This document shows positions 8,857-17,398 of a stretch of 64,000 bases of DNA, piece after piece (the first letter of the stretch is position 1; each line of letters begins with the position of its first letter). Position numbers and translations under genes: made by a program. The stretch is from Massilia frigida. Its GTDB lineage: Bacteria; Pseudomonadota; Gammaproteobacteria; Burkholderiales; Burkholderiaceae_D. The notes under the pieces were generated by a model. It searched no databases, was not told the DNA's origin, and saw nothing but the letters and a program-made list of their open reading frames with translations. The stretch is taken from assembly GCF_011682175.1 (NCBI RefSeq), contig NZ_WHJG01000004.1, forward strand, positions 1-64,000, given 5' to 3'.

Positions 8857-9984
8857 TTACACGGGCAGCACTTTCATATCGAAAGCGCGCTCGAACAGCC
8901 AGACGGCGGCTACCAAGGCGATGACGACCGAGCCGGTGGTCATCAACTGACCGTAAAACCAGGTGCGGCGCGTCAGGAACGCGAGCGGCAGGAATACCGC
9001 CACGATGGCCAGCTGCCCCAGTTCCACGCCCACGTTAAAGCCCGCGAGGCTCAACGCCAGCGCGCTTTGCGGCAGGCCCAGGTCGGCCAGTACGCCGGCA
9101 AAGCCGAAACCGTGAATCAGCCCGAACACGAAGGCCGCCAGCGGCCGCCGTCCGCGAAACAGCGGGATGACGTTATTCACCGCCGCCAGCAGCACCGAGG
9201 CCGCAATCGCCGATTCCACCCAACGCGTTGGCAGCGACAGCACCTGCAGGCTGGCCAGGGTCAAGGTCAGCGAGTGCGCCAGCGTGAACGCGGTCACCAC
9301 CTTGAGTACATCGGTAAAGGCCGCCCTGAGCGGCTGCTCCTGTTGCATCGCGACAGGCGCCAGCACCGCCGGCAGCAGCAGCGAGAGCAGGAACAGGATG
9401 TGGTCGAAGCCGATCCAGATATGCCACACGCCGTGTTTGACGTAGCCGGCGAACTGGACGAACTTGCCGGGCGCGCGCAGCAGCAGATCCTGGCGCGCCG
9501 CGTCGGGGCTGAAAATGGCGGTCGAGGTCACGCCTTCGTGCTCCAGCTTGACCAGTCCCTTGTGCTGCGGATCGAGGTCGGCGAACAGGCGATAGCCGAC
9601 GCCGAGCGCAGTCGCGGCGGCGCGGCAGGTGGCGCGAAAGCGCAGCACCGTGTAGGCGCCGTCGGTGTGCTGGTCGATCAGCTGCTCGCCGGCGACGATG
9701 GGGCAGGCGGCGCCGCCGCTGGTGAGTGCCAGGCGCGCCAGCGCGTAGTTGGCGATGGCGGCGTGCTGGCTGCGGATTTCATCCCAGGTCAGGTCGCCGT
9801 CGCCGTCCTGGTCGAGGTCCAGGGCAAAATCGAGGTCGCGCAGGGCGATGTCCCACTGGCCATCGACCTGCTGGCCGGCCACCCTGATGGTCAGGTAGCT
9901 GTCGCTCGGCTTGTGTGCGCGCGCCGGAGCGGCGACCAGGGCCAGCGCCAGCATCAGCAGGCCAATGAAGTAGCGGCCCATCAT
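8857..9984 (-). CDS. HupE/UreJ-family membrane protein with EF-hand-like loop
   Basis: A 375-residue exported membrane protein. It has a signal peptide (LLMLALALVAAPARA), a periplasmic domain of about 160 residues, and a C-terminal block of about seven helices starting HGVWHIWIGFDHILFLLSLL, the HupE/UreJ_2 signature with its conserved His/Asp. The periplasmic part carries DLDQDGDGDLTWDEI, a textbook EF-hand calcium loop. Hydrogenase- and urease-linked relatives are thought to handle nickel, but no hydrogenase or urease genes are near, so the cargo here is unknown. Its start overlaps the stop of the upstream TPR gene by four bases (ATGA), indicating coupling. It is the last gene of the DUF4331 operon. 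Confidence 0.8.
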   Translation of the reverse strand: MMGRYFIGLLMLALALVAAPARAHKPSDSYLTIRVAGQQVDGQWDIALRDLDFALDLDQDGDGDLTWDEIRSQHAAIANYALARLALTSGGAACPIVAGEQLIDQHTDGAYTVLRFRATCRAAATALGVGYRLFADLDPQHKGLVKLEHEGVTSTAIFSPDAARQDLLLRAPGKFVQFAGYVKHGVWHIWIGFDHILFLLSLLLPAVLAPVAMQQEQPLRAAFTDVLKVVTAFTLAHSLTLTLASLQVLSLPTRWVESAIAASVLLAAVNNVIPLFRGRRPLAAFVFGLIHGFGFAGVLADLGLPQSALALSLAGFNVGVELGQLAIVAVFLPLAFLTRRTWFYGQLMTTGSVVIALVAAVWLFERAFDMKVLPV

Positions 9985-11174
9985 GCGCCCGCCTTGATTT
10001 GCCTGACCAGGCGCGCCACGGCCACGTCTTCCACCGCGTGTTTGGCCACCCAGTCGATGACCGGTGCGGCGGCGGCCTTGTCGCCGGCTTTGGCGGCCGC
10101 TTCCAGCAGCACCCGCATGTCGGCCGATTCCTTCTGCACCACCCAGTTTTGCTGCGCCAGCGCGAGCGCTGTTTTGGCGTCGCCGCGGATGTGCAGCTCG
10201 TAGCGTGCCTGTTCGCGCTGGTGGACGGTGTCGCCGCGCTGCATGGCGGCGTCGAAGCGGGCCTTGAGTTCGGCGTCGGCATTGCGCAGCGTATCGCTAG
10301 CCGGGCCGTCCTGGTGCAGGGCCAGCGCGTAGCGCAGCAGCAGGCCGTCGATGCGGGTGCGGTCCTTGACCAGGGCAAGCACCTCCGCTGCGCGCTGCTG
10401 CTCCAGCAGGAAGTCGGCGTAGGCGCCGAGCAGGTAGCTGTCGCGCGGGTCGAGCACCAGCGCGCGCTTGAAGCGTTCTTCGGCGGCCTTGGCGTCGCCG
10501 CGCCGCTGCGCCATTTCACCGAGCAGTGTCAAGACCCAGACCTGCATCCCGGCGTCGGCTTCCTGGTTGCGGCGCAGGGTGAGCTCGAGCAGGGCTTCGC
10601 TCCTGGCCGAGCGTCCGGTCATGGTGCCGACGTTGGCCACGCAGGTAATCGTCACCAGTTCGGTCGACAGTGACGACAGGCGGGCGCAGCTCGCGGTGGC
10701 CGCCTGGTACTCGCCGCGCACGGTCTGCACGATGGCGCGCGTGAGCCAGGCTTGCGGATTGCTTGAATCGGCGCTGACGATGGCGTCCAGGTCGCGCAAG
10801 GCTTCGGTGAAGTGGTGGGTACTTTGCAGCAGCATGGCACGCAGCAGGCGCACCTGCGGCGGGGGCGCCGGCATGGCCCACCATGGCGCCAGCGCGGCCT
10901 GCGCGTAGCCGAAATAGCGCGGATCGGTTTCCTGGCGCGCTACCGTGATGTAGCGCTGCGCGGTGCGCGTGGCCAGGGCCACGTCGCCGGGACGGGCGGC
11001 CAGTTGCGCGCGCAGTGCGGCCAGTTCGCGTTGAAGAGGGGCGGTGCGGCGCGCCAGGCGCTCGACGACGGTGCCGCCGCTGGCGGGAAGATAAGGTGCT
11101 GCCTGAATGGCCGGCACAGCGAGCGCGTACAGCAGCAGCGCGGGAACGGCAATGCGAGCGAATCGTTTCGGCAT
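9981..11174 (-). CDS. exported tetratricopeptide-repeat protein
   Basis: A 397-residue protein with a signal peptide (IAVPALLLYALAVPAIQAAP) and helical repeats of TPR type from about residue 75 to the C-terminus, for example QAWLTRAIVQTVRGEYQAAT and AEERFKRALVLDPRDSYLLG. TPR arrays mediate protein-protein contacts, and no catalytic motif is visible. The start at 11174 (MPKRFARIAV) precedes the signal peptide directly. An upstream in-frame ATG at 11228 would add 18 residues that do not fit a signal peptide. It sits between the small lipoprotein gene and the HupE-like gene, overlapping the latter, so it probably works as a periplasmic scaffold for that operon's products. Confidence 0.75.
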   Translation of the reverse strand: MPKRFARIAVPALLLYALAVPAIQAAPYLPASGGTVVERLARRTAPLQRELAALRAQLAARPGDVALATRTAQRYITVARQETDPRYFGYAQAALAPWWAMPAPPPQVRLLRAMLLQSTHHFTEALRDLDAIVSADSSNPQAWLTRAIVQTVRGEYQAATASCARLSSLSTELVTITCVANVGTMTGRSARSEALLELTLRRNQEADAGMQVWVLTLLGEMAQRRGDAKAAEERFKRALVLDPRDSYLLGAYADFLLEQQRAAEVLALVKDRTRIDGLLLRYALALHQDGPASDTLRNADAELKARFDAAMQRGDTVHQREQARYELHIRGDAKTALALAQQNWVVQKESADMRVLLEAAAKAGDKAAAAPVIDWVAKHAVEDVAVARLVRQIKAGA

Positions 11175-11249
11175 GATGTGTTCCCGGTGCGTGAGAAGAG
11201 TTTGGGTACGACAGCGGCCGGGACGCAAGCCTCCCGGCCGGATTGGTGC

Positions 11250-11492
11250 TTACAGCGCCGACGGTTCCGTGTCTTCCGGCGCGCTGCTGGCGATGGCGTC
11301 GATGCTGGCCGCGTCGCTATCGTCAGGCATGGCCGCCACGGTGGTCTTCACCGAGTTGTAGAAGGCATCGGCGAGCGGGCCCGCTGGTGGTGGCGGCGGT
11401 GGCGTCGGTACTTCCGGCGCGGACGAGGTGCGGGTATCGCTGCCGCATGCCGTCAACAGCAGCAAGGCACAGATCAGGCTCAGTTTTTTCAT
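11250..11492 (-). CDS. small proline-rich lipoprotein
   Basis: An 80-residue predicted lipoprotein. The signal peptide ends in a lipobox LLTACG (mature Cys at residue 16), followed by a flexible TPPPPPPAGP linker and a short acidic, Ala/Asp-rich tail. A GGAGAG ribosome site precedes ATG 11492. I do not recognise a family. Its position between the DUF4331 gene (33 bases upstream) and the TPR gene (75 bases downstream) makes it a probable operon member. Confidence 0.65.
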   Translation of the reverse strand: MKKLSLICALLLLTACGSDTRTSSAPEVPTPPPPPPAGPLADAFYNSVKTTVAAMPDDSDAASIDAIASSAPEDTEPSAL

Positions 11493-11525
11493 GGTGCTCT
11501 CCGGTTCATGTGATTGCGGCGGCCA

Positions 11526-13031
11526 TTACTTCTGTGGCGAACCCGGGATCGGCGATTTCAGGTACGGGAAGCTGGCGTTGACCATGGTCTCGTCCAGATA
11601 CGCGCCGTCGGTGAAGCGCAGGGCGCCGGCCGGTGCATCGGTTGGTGCGCAGCCGATGTTGAGGGTGCACAGCTTGCCCATGACGACGCGCAGCGCGACG
11701 TCGACCACGTCGTCGCCCGGACGGCGGCCGTTCGGGAAGCCGGCGTTGTCGCCTTCGATCACGCCGAGGCGTTTTTGCATGCCCGGTGCGGTCGGGGCGA
11801 TCGAGGTGTTCAGGCGCAGCATTTCCGAGGCGGTGACGGTCTTCGGCTGGTTCACGCCCTTGATCCCGGTCAGGAAGGCGGCCACCAGGTCGTTGCGCGG
11901 GAAGTTGGTCGGCGCCTTGGCGCCAGCGCTGCCGTACAGGATTTCGACCAGCGCGGGCAGGGTCGGATTGGTCACGTAGTCGGCGAACTGGCCGTCGGCC
12001 GATGGCTTGCTGTGATTGAAGCGGTCCTTGTCCTTGAGGCCGATGACGACTTCGTTCACCAGCGGCATGCCCAGGCGCGAGACCTGGACCCAGGCGCCGC
12101 CTTCTTTCGAGACGTCGGTGTTGGACTTCGGCGTCGGGTTGATCAGGCGGCCCTGGCGCAGACTGGCCGTGGTCCAACCGCCGATGACCGGGTCGCCCGC
12201 AGTGGCGCTGACCAGGCACGACGTCGGCACTTCCATGCTCAAGGTGGTCACGTTCTTGTCGGCCAGGTCGTCCTTCGCGCCGGTTTCGGCGTTGGCGCTG
12301 AACTCGACGGCTGGCGCCTTGATGTTAATCAGGTCGAAGGTTTCGCCGAGGTTGACGACGAACGGATCCTTGCGCTGGCCGACGAACAGTCTGGCCGGGG
12401 CTGCGCAGCCGGGAATGGTGGCGTTGTACAGGTGGCGGGCGGCGTAGGCGTCGTAGTTCGGGATCGACTTGTTGCCGATGTTGTCTAACGGCTTGTCGAA
12501 GGCGGTGTGGCCGGTGTCGGCATTGGCGACGACGGCGCGGGTGCCGCTGCGGCGGTCGCCGCGGACCACGGTGACGGTGAAGGTTTCGCGCACGTTGGCG
12601 CCGGCGGCGTTGGTGTCGGCGATCGGGCCGCCGTTGATCACGAGGGGAATCGAGACCTTTTTACCGCCCACGGTCAGCTGCGTATCCTTATTGGTATTCT
12701 TGAAGCGGAACTGGAAGGTGATGTCTTCCTTGGCGTCGCCATTGTTATCGACATGGATTTCGTAGAGTGCGTCCGGGTCCATCATGAAGTAATTCGGGCC
12801 GCCGTAGGCATCCTGCAGCGGCACATAGTTGGCGATCAGCGTTGTAAAATCGCTGCGGCCGGCCTGGTAACTGCGGAACATGTAGAAGTCGGTGGCATCG
12901 ATCTTCGGATTGCGCGTGATGAACGGCGCTTCGCGGTGGCTCGATGCGAATGCCGACGGCGCGAATGCGCAGGCCAGCAGCTTGCCTGCCAATACCGCGC
13001 CGATGGTCGCCCGTAGTCTCATCTGGTTCAT
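11526..13031 (-). CDS. DUF4331 family exported protein
   Basis: A 501-residue secreted protein of the uncharacterised DUF4331 family. After a signal peptide ending near AFAS, the mature chain begins with the family hallmark SSHREAPFITRNPKIDATDFY, and further typical stretches are MDPDALYEIHVDNNGD and GLPDVA-like RLGMPLVNEVVIGLKDKDRF. The start at 13031 is preferred because GAGGAG lies 6 bases before it. The in-frame ATG at 13058 lacks a ribosome site. It is first in a four-gene minus-strand operon (lipoprotein, TPR, HupE-like). The family's biochemical role is not known. Asp-rich segments such as DNNGDAKED could bind metal, which is inference. Confidence 0.85.
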   Translation of the reverse strand: MNQMRLRATIGAVLAGKLLACAFAPSAFASSHREAPFITRNPKIDATDFYMFRSYQAGRSDFTTLIANYVPLQDAYGGPNYFMMDPDALYEIHVDNNGDAKEDITFQFRFKNTNKDTQLTVGGKKVSIPLVINGGPIADTNAAGANVRETFTVTVVRGDRRSGTRAVVANADTGHTAFDKPLDNIGNKSIPNYDAYAARHLYNATIPGCAAPARLFVGQRKDPFVVNLGETFDLINIKAPAVEFSANAETGAKDDLADKNVTTLSMEVPTSCLVSATAGDPVIGGWTTASLRQGRLINPTPKSNTDVSKEGGAWVQVSRLGMPLVNEVVIGLKDKDRFNHSKPSADGQFADYVTNPTLPALVEILYGSAGAKAPTNFPRNDLVAAFLTGIKGVNQPKTVTASEMLRLNTSIAPTAPGMQKRLGVIEGDNAGFPNGRRPGDDVVDVALRVVMGKLCTLNIGCAPTDAPAGALRFTDGAYLDETMVNASFPYLKSPIPGSPQK

Positions 13032-13151
13032 GTTGCTCTCCTCGTTATAGGGTTTCACACTGATGTGTATGCAGATATACGTGGTGCCCCCGTCGCCGGA
13101 TTCACTTTATGCCAAATAAATTTTTATCAATGCAGTGTTAAGCTGAACCCC

Positions 13152-14141
13152 ATGAACAAAACAACCGAACCATTCCTGGCCGCCACTTTTATAAAAGAAA
13201 TCGGGCGCGGTAAAAAAGGAGCGCGCAGCATGACGCGCGAAAATGCGCATGCGCTGTATGAAGCGATGCTCGACGGCAGGGTGTCCGACCTGGAGCTGGG
13301 CGGCATTTTGCTGGCGATGCGCATCAAGGGCGAGTCGGTGGAAGAGATCGCCGGTTTCCTCGATGCGGGCCAAGCCTCGTTTGCGCCGCTGGTGGCGCCG
13401 GCGGGGGCGTACGCGCCGGTGCTCATTCCGAGCTACAACGGCGCGCGCAAGATGGCCAACCTGACGCCGCTGCTGGCGCTGCTGCTGGCGCGCGAAGGCG
13501 TGCCGGTGCTGGTGCATGGCGTGAGCAGCGATCCGGGGCGCGTGACGACGGCCGAGATTTTCGCCGCGATGGGGATCGGGCCGGCGGGGTCACATGCCGA
13601 TGTGCAGGCCGCATTTGCCGCCGGCAAGCCGGCCTTCATGCCGATCGAGACGCTGGCGCCGAAGATGGCGCACTTGCTGTCGCTGCGCCGCATTTTGGGT
13701 GTGCGCAACTCGACCCATACCCTGGTCAAAATTTTGCAACCGTTCGCGGGGCCGGCGCTGCGGCTGGTGTCGTACACCCATCCCGAGTACCTGGACATGC
13801 TCGGCGAATACTTCACGACCATCGCGCGCGAAGGGCGGGGCGACGCCTTCCTGATGCGCGGCACCGAAGGCGAAACGGTGGCCAATGCCAACCGGGCGCA
13901 GCAGATCGACTGGTTCCACGGCGTCGAGCGCACCGTGCTGGTGCAGCGCGATGCACCAACAGATGACGTGGCGGAGGGACCGGCCGAGCGTGACGCCGCC
14001 ACCACGGCAGCCTGGATTACCCGCGCGCTGGAGGGCGGCGTGGCCGTGCCTGCCTCGATTACCGAACAAGTGGCACAGTGCTTGCTAGTTTCAAAGTCAA
14101 TACAGGCAAACACGGGTGCGCATGATGGAGAGCAAAGGTAA
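13152..14141 (+). CDS. ybiB: DNA-binding protein YbiB (TrpD2-like)
   Basis: A 329-residue relative of anthranilate phosphoribosyltransferase (glycosyltransferase family 3 fold) of the YbiB/TrpD2 branch, whose studied members bind nucleic acid rather than making tryptophan. The N-terminal helical domain (SMTRENAHALYEAMLDGRVS) and the nucleoside-phosphorylase-like domain (SYNGARKMANLTPLLALLLA, LLSLRRILGVRNSTHTLVKI) are both present. The phosphate-binding GTGGD motif of true TrpD is replaced by SYNGARK. The start at 13152 (MNKTTEPFL) is chosen, since the longer frame from 13065 has no family-like N-terminus. It is divergent from the DUF4331 operon and overlaps cobA by 20 bases. Confidence 0.88.
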   Translation: MNKTTEPFLAATFIKEIGRGKKGARSMTRENAHALYEAMLDGRVSDLELGGILLAMRIKGESVEEIAGFLDAGQASFAPLVAPAGAYAPVLIPSYNGARKMANLTPLLALLLAREGVPVLVHGVSSDPGRVTTAEIFAAMGIGPAGSHADVQAAFAAGKPAFMPIETLAPKMAHLLSLRRILGVRNSTHTLVKILQPFAGPALRLVSYTHPEYLDMLGEYFTTIAREGRGDAFLMRGTEGETVANANRAQQIDWFHGVERTVLVQRDAPTDDVAEGPAERDAATTAAWITRALEGGVAVPASITEQVAQCLLVSKSIQANTGAHDGEQR

Positions 14142-14901
14142 GGTTTATCTGGTCGGGGCCGGTCCGGGCGATCCGGAGCTGCTGACCTTGAAAGCGGTGA
14201 AGGCGATTGCGGCGGCCGATGTGCTGCTGGTGGACGACCTGGTCAACCTGGCGATCCTGGAGCACGCCTCGCCGTCGGCGCGTATTGTGCCGGTGGGTAA
14301 GCGCGGAGGTTGCCGGTCGACCTCGCAAGAATTCATTGAACGGTTGATGGTGGCCGAGGCGCGGGCCGGGCGCACGGTGGTGCGGCTCAAGGGAGGCGAT
14401 CCCTTCATTTTCGGGCGTGGCGGCGAAGAGCGCGCGCACTTGATGGCGGAAGGCATCGCGGTCGAGGTCATCAACGGCATCAGCAGCGGGTTGGCGGCAC
14501 CGTCGTCGATTGGCGTGCCGCTGACGCACCGCGACTGGAGTTCGGGTGCCATCTTCGTGACCGGGCATGAGCGCGGTGACGAGCCCGGCAGCGCCCGCAC
14601 GCCGGACTGGGCATTGTTGGCGCAGACCGGGCTGACGCTGGTGATCTACATGGGCGTGGCGCGTTGCAGGCAGATCCAGGCGGCGCTGCTGGCGGGCGGC
14701 AAGGCGGGCAGCACGCCGGTGGCCGTGATCCATTCGGCGACCGGGGCGGGGGAGACGCAGCTGCTGACGACCCTGGCTGATTTGGCGGAGGATCTCGCTG
14801 CTTCCGGGCTGGGCAGTCCCAGCATCATCGTGATTGGCGACGTGGTGCGCTGCGCCGACAGCGCGGTCGAGCATATCCAGGCACTCGCACGGCCAGCCTG
14901 A
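14122..14901 (+). CDS. cobA: uroporphyrinogen-III C-methyltransferase
   Basis: Adds two methyl groups to uroporphyrinogen III to give precorrin-2, the branch to siroheme and cobalamin. It is 259 residues, the size of a stand-alone SUMT rather than a fused CysG. SAM-binding and active-site motifs are clear: VGAGPGDPELLTLKA at the N-terminus, VVRLKGGDPFIFGRGGEE, NGISSGLAAPSSIGVPLTHR and VIYMGVARC. The start at 14122 (or ATG 14125) lies inside the end of ybiB, so the two are probably co-transcribed. Linkage to nitrate/nitrite reduction is plausible for siroheme supply, but no nir genes are in the window. Confidence 0.94.
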   Translation: MMESKGKVYLVGAGPGDPELLTLKAVKAIAAADVLLVDDLVNLAILEHASPSARIVPVGKRGGCRSTSQEFIERLMVAEARAGRTVVRLKGGDPFIFGRGGEERAHLMAEGIAVEVINGISSGLAAPSSIGVPLTHRDWSSGAIFVTGHERGDEPGSARTPDWALLAQTGLTLVIYMGVARCRQIQAALLAGGKAGSTPVAVIHSATGAGETQLLTTLADLAEDLAASGLGSPSIIVIGDVVRCADSAVEHIQALARPA

Positions 14902-14952
14902 ATTTCCTACCCTGTGCAGAGTTTCACTGAGCCCGGCCACCTTCAAACACCT

Positions 14953-15019
14953 ACAACCGGGGTCTGACCTCTGATTAGCAATTATTTGTGTTGCTAATCA
15001 GAGGTCAGACCCCGGTTGT
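14953..15019. repeat. perfect 29-bp inverted repeat (GGGGTCTGACC type)
   Basis: The arms 14953-14981 and 14991-15019 are exact reverse complements over 29 bases, separated by a 9-base loop (TTATTTGTG). The core reads CCGGGGTCTGACCTCTGATT. There is no T run after it, so it is not a classical terminator, though it lies 51 bases after the cobA stop and may end that transcript. The GGGGTCTGACC motif resembles a dispersed intergenic hairpin family in Oxalobacteraceae (from memory, not searched). The rest of the 217-base gap shows only a weak AT-richer stretch before 15119. Confidence 0.9.
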
Positions 15020-15118
15020 GGGAATTTCTACCGCTGGTTCGGACACGTTCGGGCACTTGGCGGCCCCGGCGCGGTTTACAATCACTGTTTTAGTGATTAG
15101 CGGAAACCGGCATACGCC

Positions 15119-16327
15119 ATGGCAAAACAATTTGATGTAGCAGTGATCGGCGCGGGCGCGGCCGGGATGATGTGCGCGGCCGTCGCCGCCCAGCGCGGCA
15201 AACGCGTGGTGTTGATCGATCATGCGGAGAAGCTTGCAGAAAAGATCAGGATTTCGGGTGGGGGGCGTTGTAACTTCACTAATATCAATGCCGCGCCGCA
15301 GAATTTTTTGTCGGATAATCCCCATTTCTGCAAGAGCGCATTATCGCGTTATACCCCGCAGGATTTTCTGACCCTTGTGAAGAAACACCGTATCGGTTTT
15401 CACGAGAAGCATCGCGGCCAGCTGTTTTGCAATGAGTCGGCCGAACAGATCATCCAGATGCTCAAGGCCGAGTGCGCCAGCGGCGATGTGACCTGGCGCA
15501 TGCCGTCCAAGGTCGAGTCGCTCGAAAAAACCGCCGAGGGTTTCTTCATCCTCACCGACAGCGGCGAGATCCTGGCCGATAGCGTCGTCATTGCCACCGG
15601 CGGCTTGTCGATCCCCAAGACCGGCGCGACCGATTTCGGCTACCGCATCGCGGCCCAGTTCGACCTGATGATGGTCGAGCCACGCCCGGGCCTGGTACCG
15701 CTGACCTTCGACGGCCCCGGCTGGGAAGCCTTCGCGCCGCTGGCCGGCATCGCCCTCGAAGTCGAGGTGGAAACCGGCAGCAACAAGGGCAAGGGCAACA
15801 AGCGCGGCCATTTCCGCGAGGATTTGCTGTTCACCCACCGCGGCCTGTCGGGCCCGGCCATCCTGCAAATTTCCAGCTACTGGCAGCCGGGCACGCCGAT
15901 CATCGTCAACCTGTTGCCGGAGATGGATGTGGCGCAGGAGTTGATCGAGGGCAAGAGCACGCTCAAGAAGCAACTCGGCAACGTGCTCTCGCAGTGGCTG
16001 CCGGCGCGCCTGGCCGAGGTGGTGATCGCCATCGCCGGCCTGACGCCCGATGCGCGCCTGGCCGACCTGCCGGACGCGAAACTGCGCAAGCTGGGCGACG
16101 CCATCAACCGCTGGGCCATCGTGCCGACCGGCTCGGAAGGCTACCGCAAGGCCGAGGTGACCCTGGGCGGCATCGATACGCGCGAGCTGTCGCAGCAATC
16201 GATGATGGCCAACAAGGTGCCCGGCCTGTATTTCATCGGCGAGGCGGTCGACGTGACCGGCTGGCTGGGCGGCTATAACTTCCAGTGGGCATGGGCCTCG
16301 GGCGTGGCGGCCGGGCAGGCGGTGTAA
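15119..16327 (+). CDS. HI0933/YhiN-family NAD(P)/FAD-dependent oxidoreductase
   Basis: A 402-residue flavoprotein of the BaiN/HI0933 family, 'aminoacetone oxidase'-like by name but of unproven function. The N-terminal FAD-binding Rossmann motif is VIGAGAAGMMCAAVAAQRGK. The family hallmark ISGGGRCNFTN follows at about residue 45. The C-terminal flavin-contact motif is GLYFIGEAVDVTGWLGGYN, with FQWAWASGVAAG. It is full length and stands alone between the cobA hairpin and rpsU, with the ATG in a GCCATGGC context. No substrate can be inferred from neighbours. Confidence 0.9.
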   Translation: MAKQFDVAVIGAGAAGMMCAAVAAQRGKRVVLIDHAEKLAEKIRISGGGRCNFTNINAAPQNFLSDNPHFCKSALSRYTPQDFLTLVKKHRIGFHEKHRGQLFCNESAEQIIQMLKAECASGDVTWRMPSKVESLEKTAEGFFILTDSGEILADSVVIATGGLSIPKTGATDFGYRIAAQFDLMMVEPRPGLVPLTFDGPGWEAFAPLAGIALEVEVETGSNKGKGNKRGHFREDLLFTHRGLSGPAILQISSYWQPGTPIIVNLLPEMDVAQELIEGKSTLKKQLGNVLSQWLPARLAEVVIAIAGLTPDARLADLPDAKLRKLGDAINRWAIVPTGSEGYRKAEVTLGGIDTRELSQQSMMANKVPGLYFIGEAVDVTGWLGGYNFQWAWASGVAAGQAV

Positions 16328-16384
16328 ACGGCGGCGCTGTGGCTGTTGCGAAACAGCAAAAACGGAAGAGGAAAAGCGAAATAC

Positions 16385-16413
16385 TTCCAAAGCTGTGGGA
16401 TCGGTGCTATTAT
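16385..16413 (+). promoter_or_regulatory. candidate promoter of rpsU
   Basis: An extended -10, TGCTATTAT (16405-16413), lies 37 bases before the rpsU start, with TTCCAA at 16385-16390 as a weak -35 at 17-base spacing. Expected start of transcription is near 16420. Confidence 0.45.
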
Positions 16414-16449
16414 CTCGTTCTTCCCTAAATCTAACGGTTTGATTTTTAC

Positions 16450-16662
16450 ATGACCACTATTCGCCTTAAAGAAAACGAGCCGTTCGAAGTCGCAATGCGT
16501 CGCTTCAAACGCACCATCGAAAAAACGGGTCTGCTGACCGAACTGCGCGCACGCGAGTTCTACGAAAAGCCAACGGCTGAGCGCAAGCGCAAGCTGGCAG
16601 CTGCCGTTAAGCGCCACTACAAGCGCATCCGCAGCCAGCAACTGCCTAAGAAATTATTCTAA
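16450..16662 (+). CDS. rpsU: 30S ribosomal protein S21
   Basis: A 70-residue basic protein of the small ribosomal subunit, needed for initiation on Shine-Dalgarno-led mRNAs. The sequence is typical of S21: [20 protein letters not shown] at the N-terminus, [18 protein letters not shown] in the middle, and a highly basic tail. It opens the macromolecular synthesis cluster rpsU-yqeY-dnaG-rpoD. A terminator-like hairpin follows immediately, so much of rpsU transcription probably ends before yqeY, allowing S21 to be made in excess of primase. Confidence 0.97.
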   Translation: MTTIRLKENEPFEVAMRRFKRTIEKTGLLTELRAREFYEKPTAERKRKLAAAVKRHYKRIRSQQLPKKLF

Positions 16663-16679
16663 GACTGTCTAGTCGAAAC

Positions 16680-16720
16680 TGATCCGGTGACGGCCAACAG
16701 CCTGACCGGGTCATTGTTTT
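16680..16720 (+). terminator. Rho-independent terminator after rpsU
   Basis: TGATCCGGT (16680-16688) pairs with ACCGGGTCA (16705-16713) over 9 bp including one G-U, with an inner GGC/GCC pairing, followed by TTGTTTTTA. It lies 18 bases after the rpsU stop and would give partial termination within the operon. Confidence 0.7.
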
Positions 16721-16823
16721 TACTGTAGTCGCAGACCCGCTCCGGTTTACCGCAGCGGGTTTTGCTATTTGGATTTTGCTGCTTGTACTTGCTATTACAT
16801 CATTTATCGAAACGAGGATTGCC

Positions 16824-17273
16824 ATGGGCTTGAAAGAACAAATTACCGACGACATGAAAACGGCGATGCGCGCGAAAGAAGCGGCCAAGCTGGGTACGAT
16901 CCGCCTGATCCTGGCCGAAATCAAGCGCCGCGAAGTCGATGAGCGCATCGAACTCGACGATGAGCAAACCCTGGCGATCATCGAAAAAATGATCAAGCAG
17001 CGCAAGGATTCGATCACCCAGTTTGAAGCGGGCAACCGCGCCGACCTGGCCGATATCGAAAAAGCCGAACTGGCCATCCTGGTCGCCTACATGCCGGCCG
17101 GCCTGTCGGAAGAAGAAATCGCCGCCGAAGTGGCCGCCGCCGTGAGCGCCTCGGGCGCCGCCGGTCCGCAAGACATGGGCAAGGTGATGGGCTTGCTCAA
17201 GGCAAAATTGCCAAAAGGCACCGACATGAGCGCCGTTTCGGGCTTGATCAAGAAGGCGCTCGCGCCCGCCTGA
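16824..17273 (+). CDS. yqeY: GatB/YqeY domain-containing protein
   Basis: A 149-residue helical protein homologous to the C-terminal tRNA-contact domain of GatB, the Asp/Glu-tRNA amidotransferase subunit. Stand-alone YqeY has no established activity. The start at 16824 (MGLKEQITDDMKTAMRAKE) follows an ACGAGGA ribosome site. The in-frame ATG at 16776 would add 16 hydrophobic residues not seen in the family. Typical segments are KLGTIRLILAEIKRREVD and MGKVMGLLKAKLPKGTDMS. It sits between rpsU and dnaG, as is common in proteobacteria. Confidence 0.92.
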   Translation: MGLKEQITDDMKTAMRAKEAAKLGTIRLILAEIKRREVDERIELDDEQTLAIIEKMIKQRKDSITQFEAGNRADLADIEKAELAILVAYMPAGLSEEEIAAEVAAAVSASGAAGPQDMGKVMGLLKAKLPKGTDMSAVSGLIKKALAPA

Positions 17274-17332
17274 TCGTCCCACGGAACGTTGTCGCGGAAG
17301 CGGCCGCGGCTAGCCGACGCGCCGCGTCTTGT

Positions 17333-17368
17333 CGCAGATCAAATCTGCGGCGGGCGCGGCGGTATAGT
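17333..17368 (+). promoter_or_regulatory. hairpin and -10-like box before dnaG
   Basis: CGCAGAT (17333-17339) and ATCTGCG (17343-17349) form a perfect 7-bp stem with a 3-base loop. A -10-like TATAGT follows at 17363-17368, with no convincing -35 at 16-18 bp. This may be an internal dnaG promoter with an operator or a short terminator stem. Confidence 0.35.
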
Positions 17369-17398
17369 CTGACCTGACACAAAGACTGTTCATCGCAC

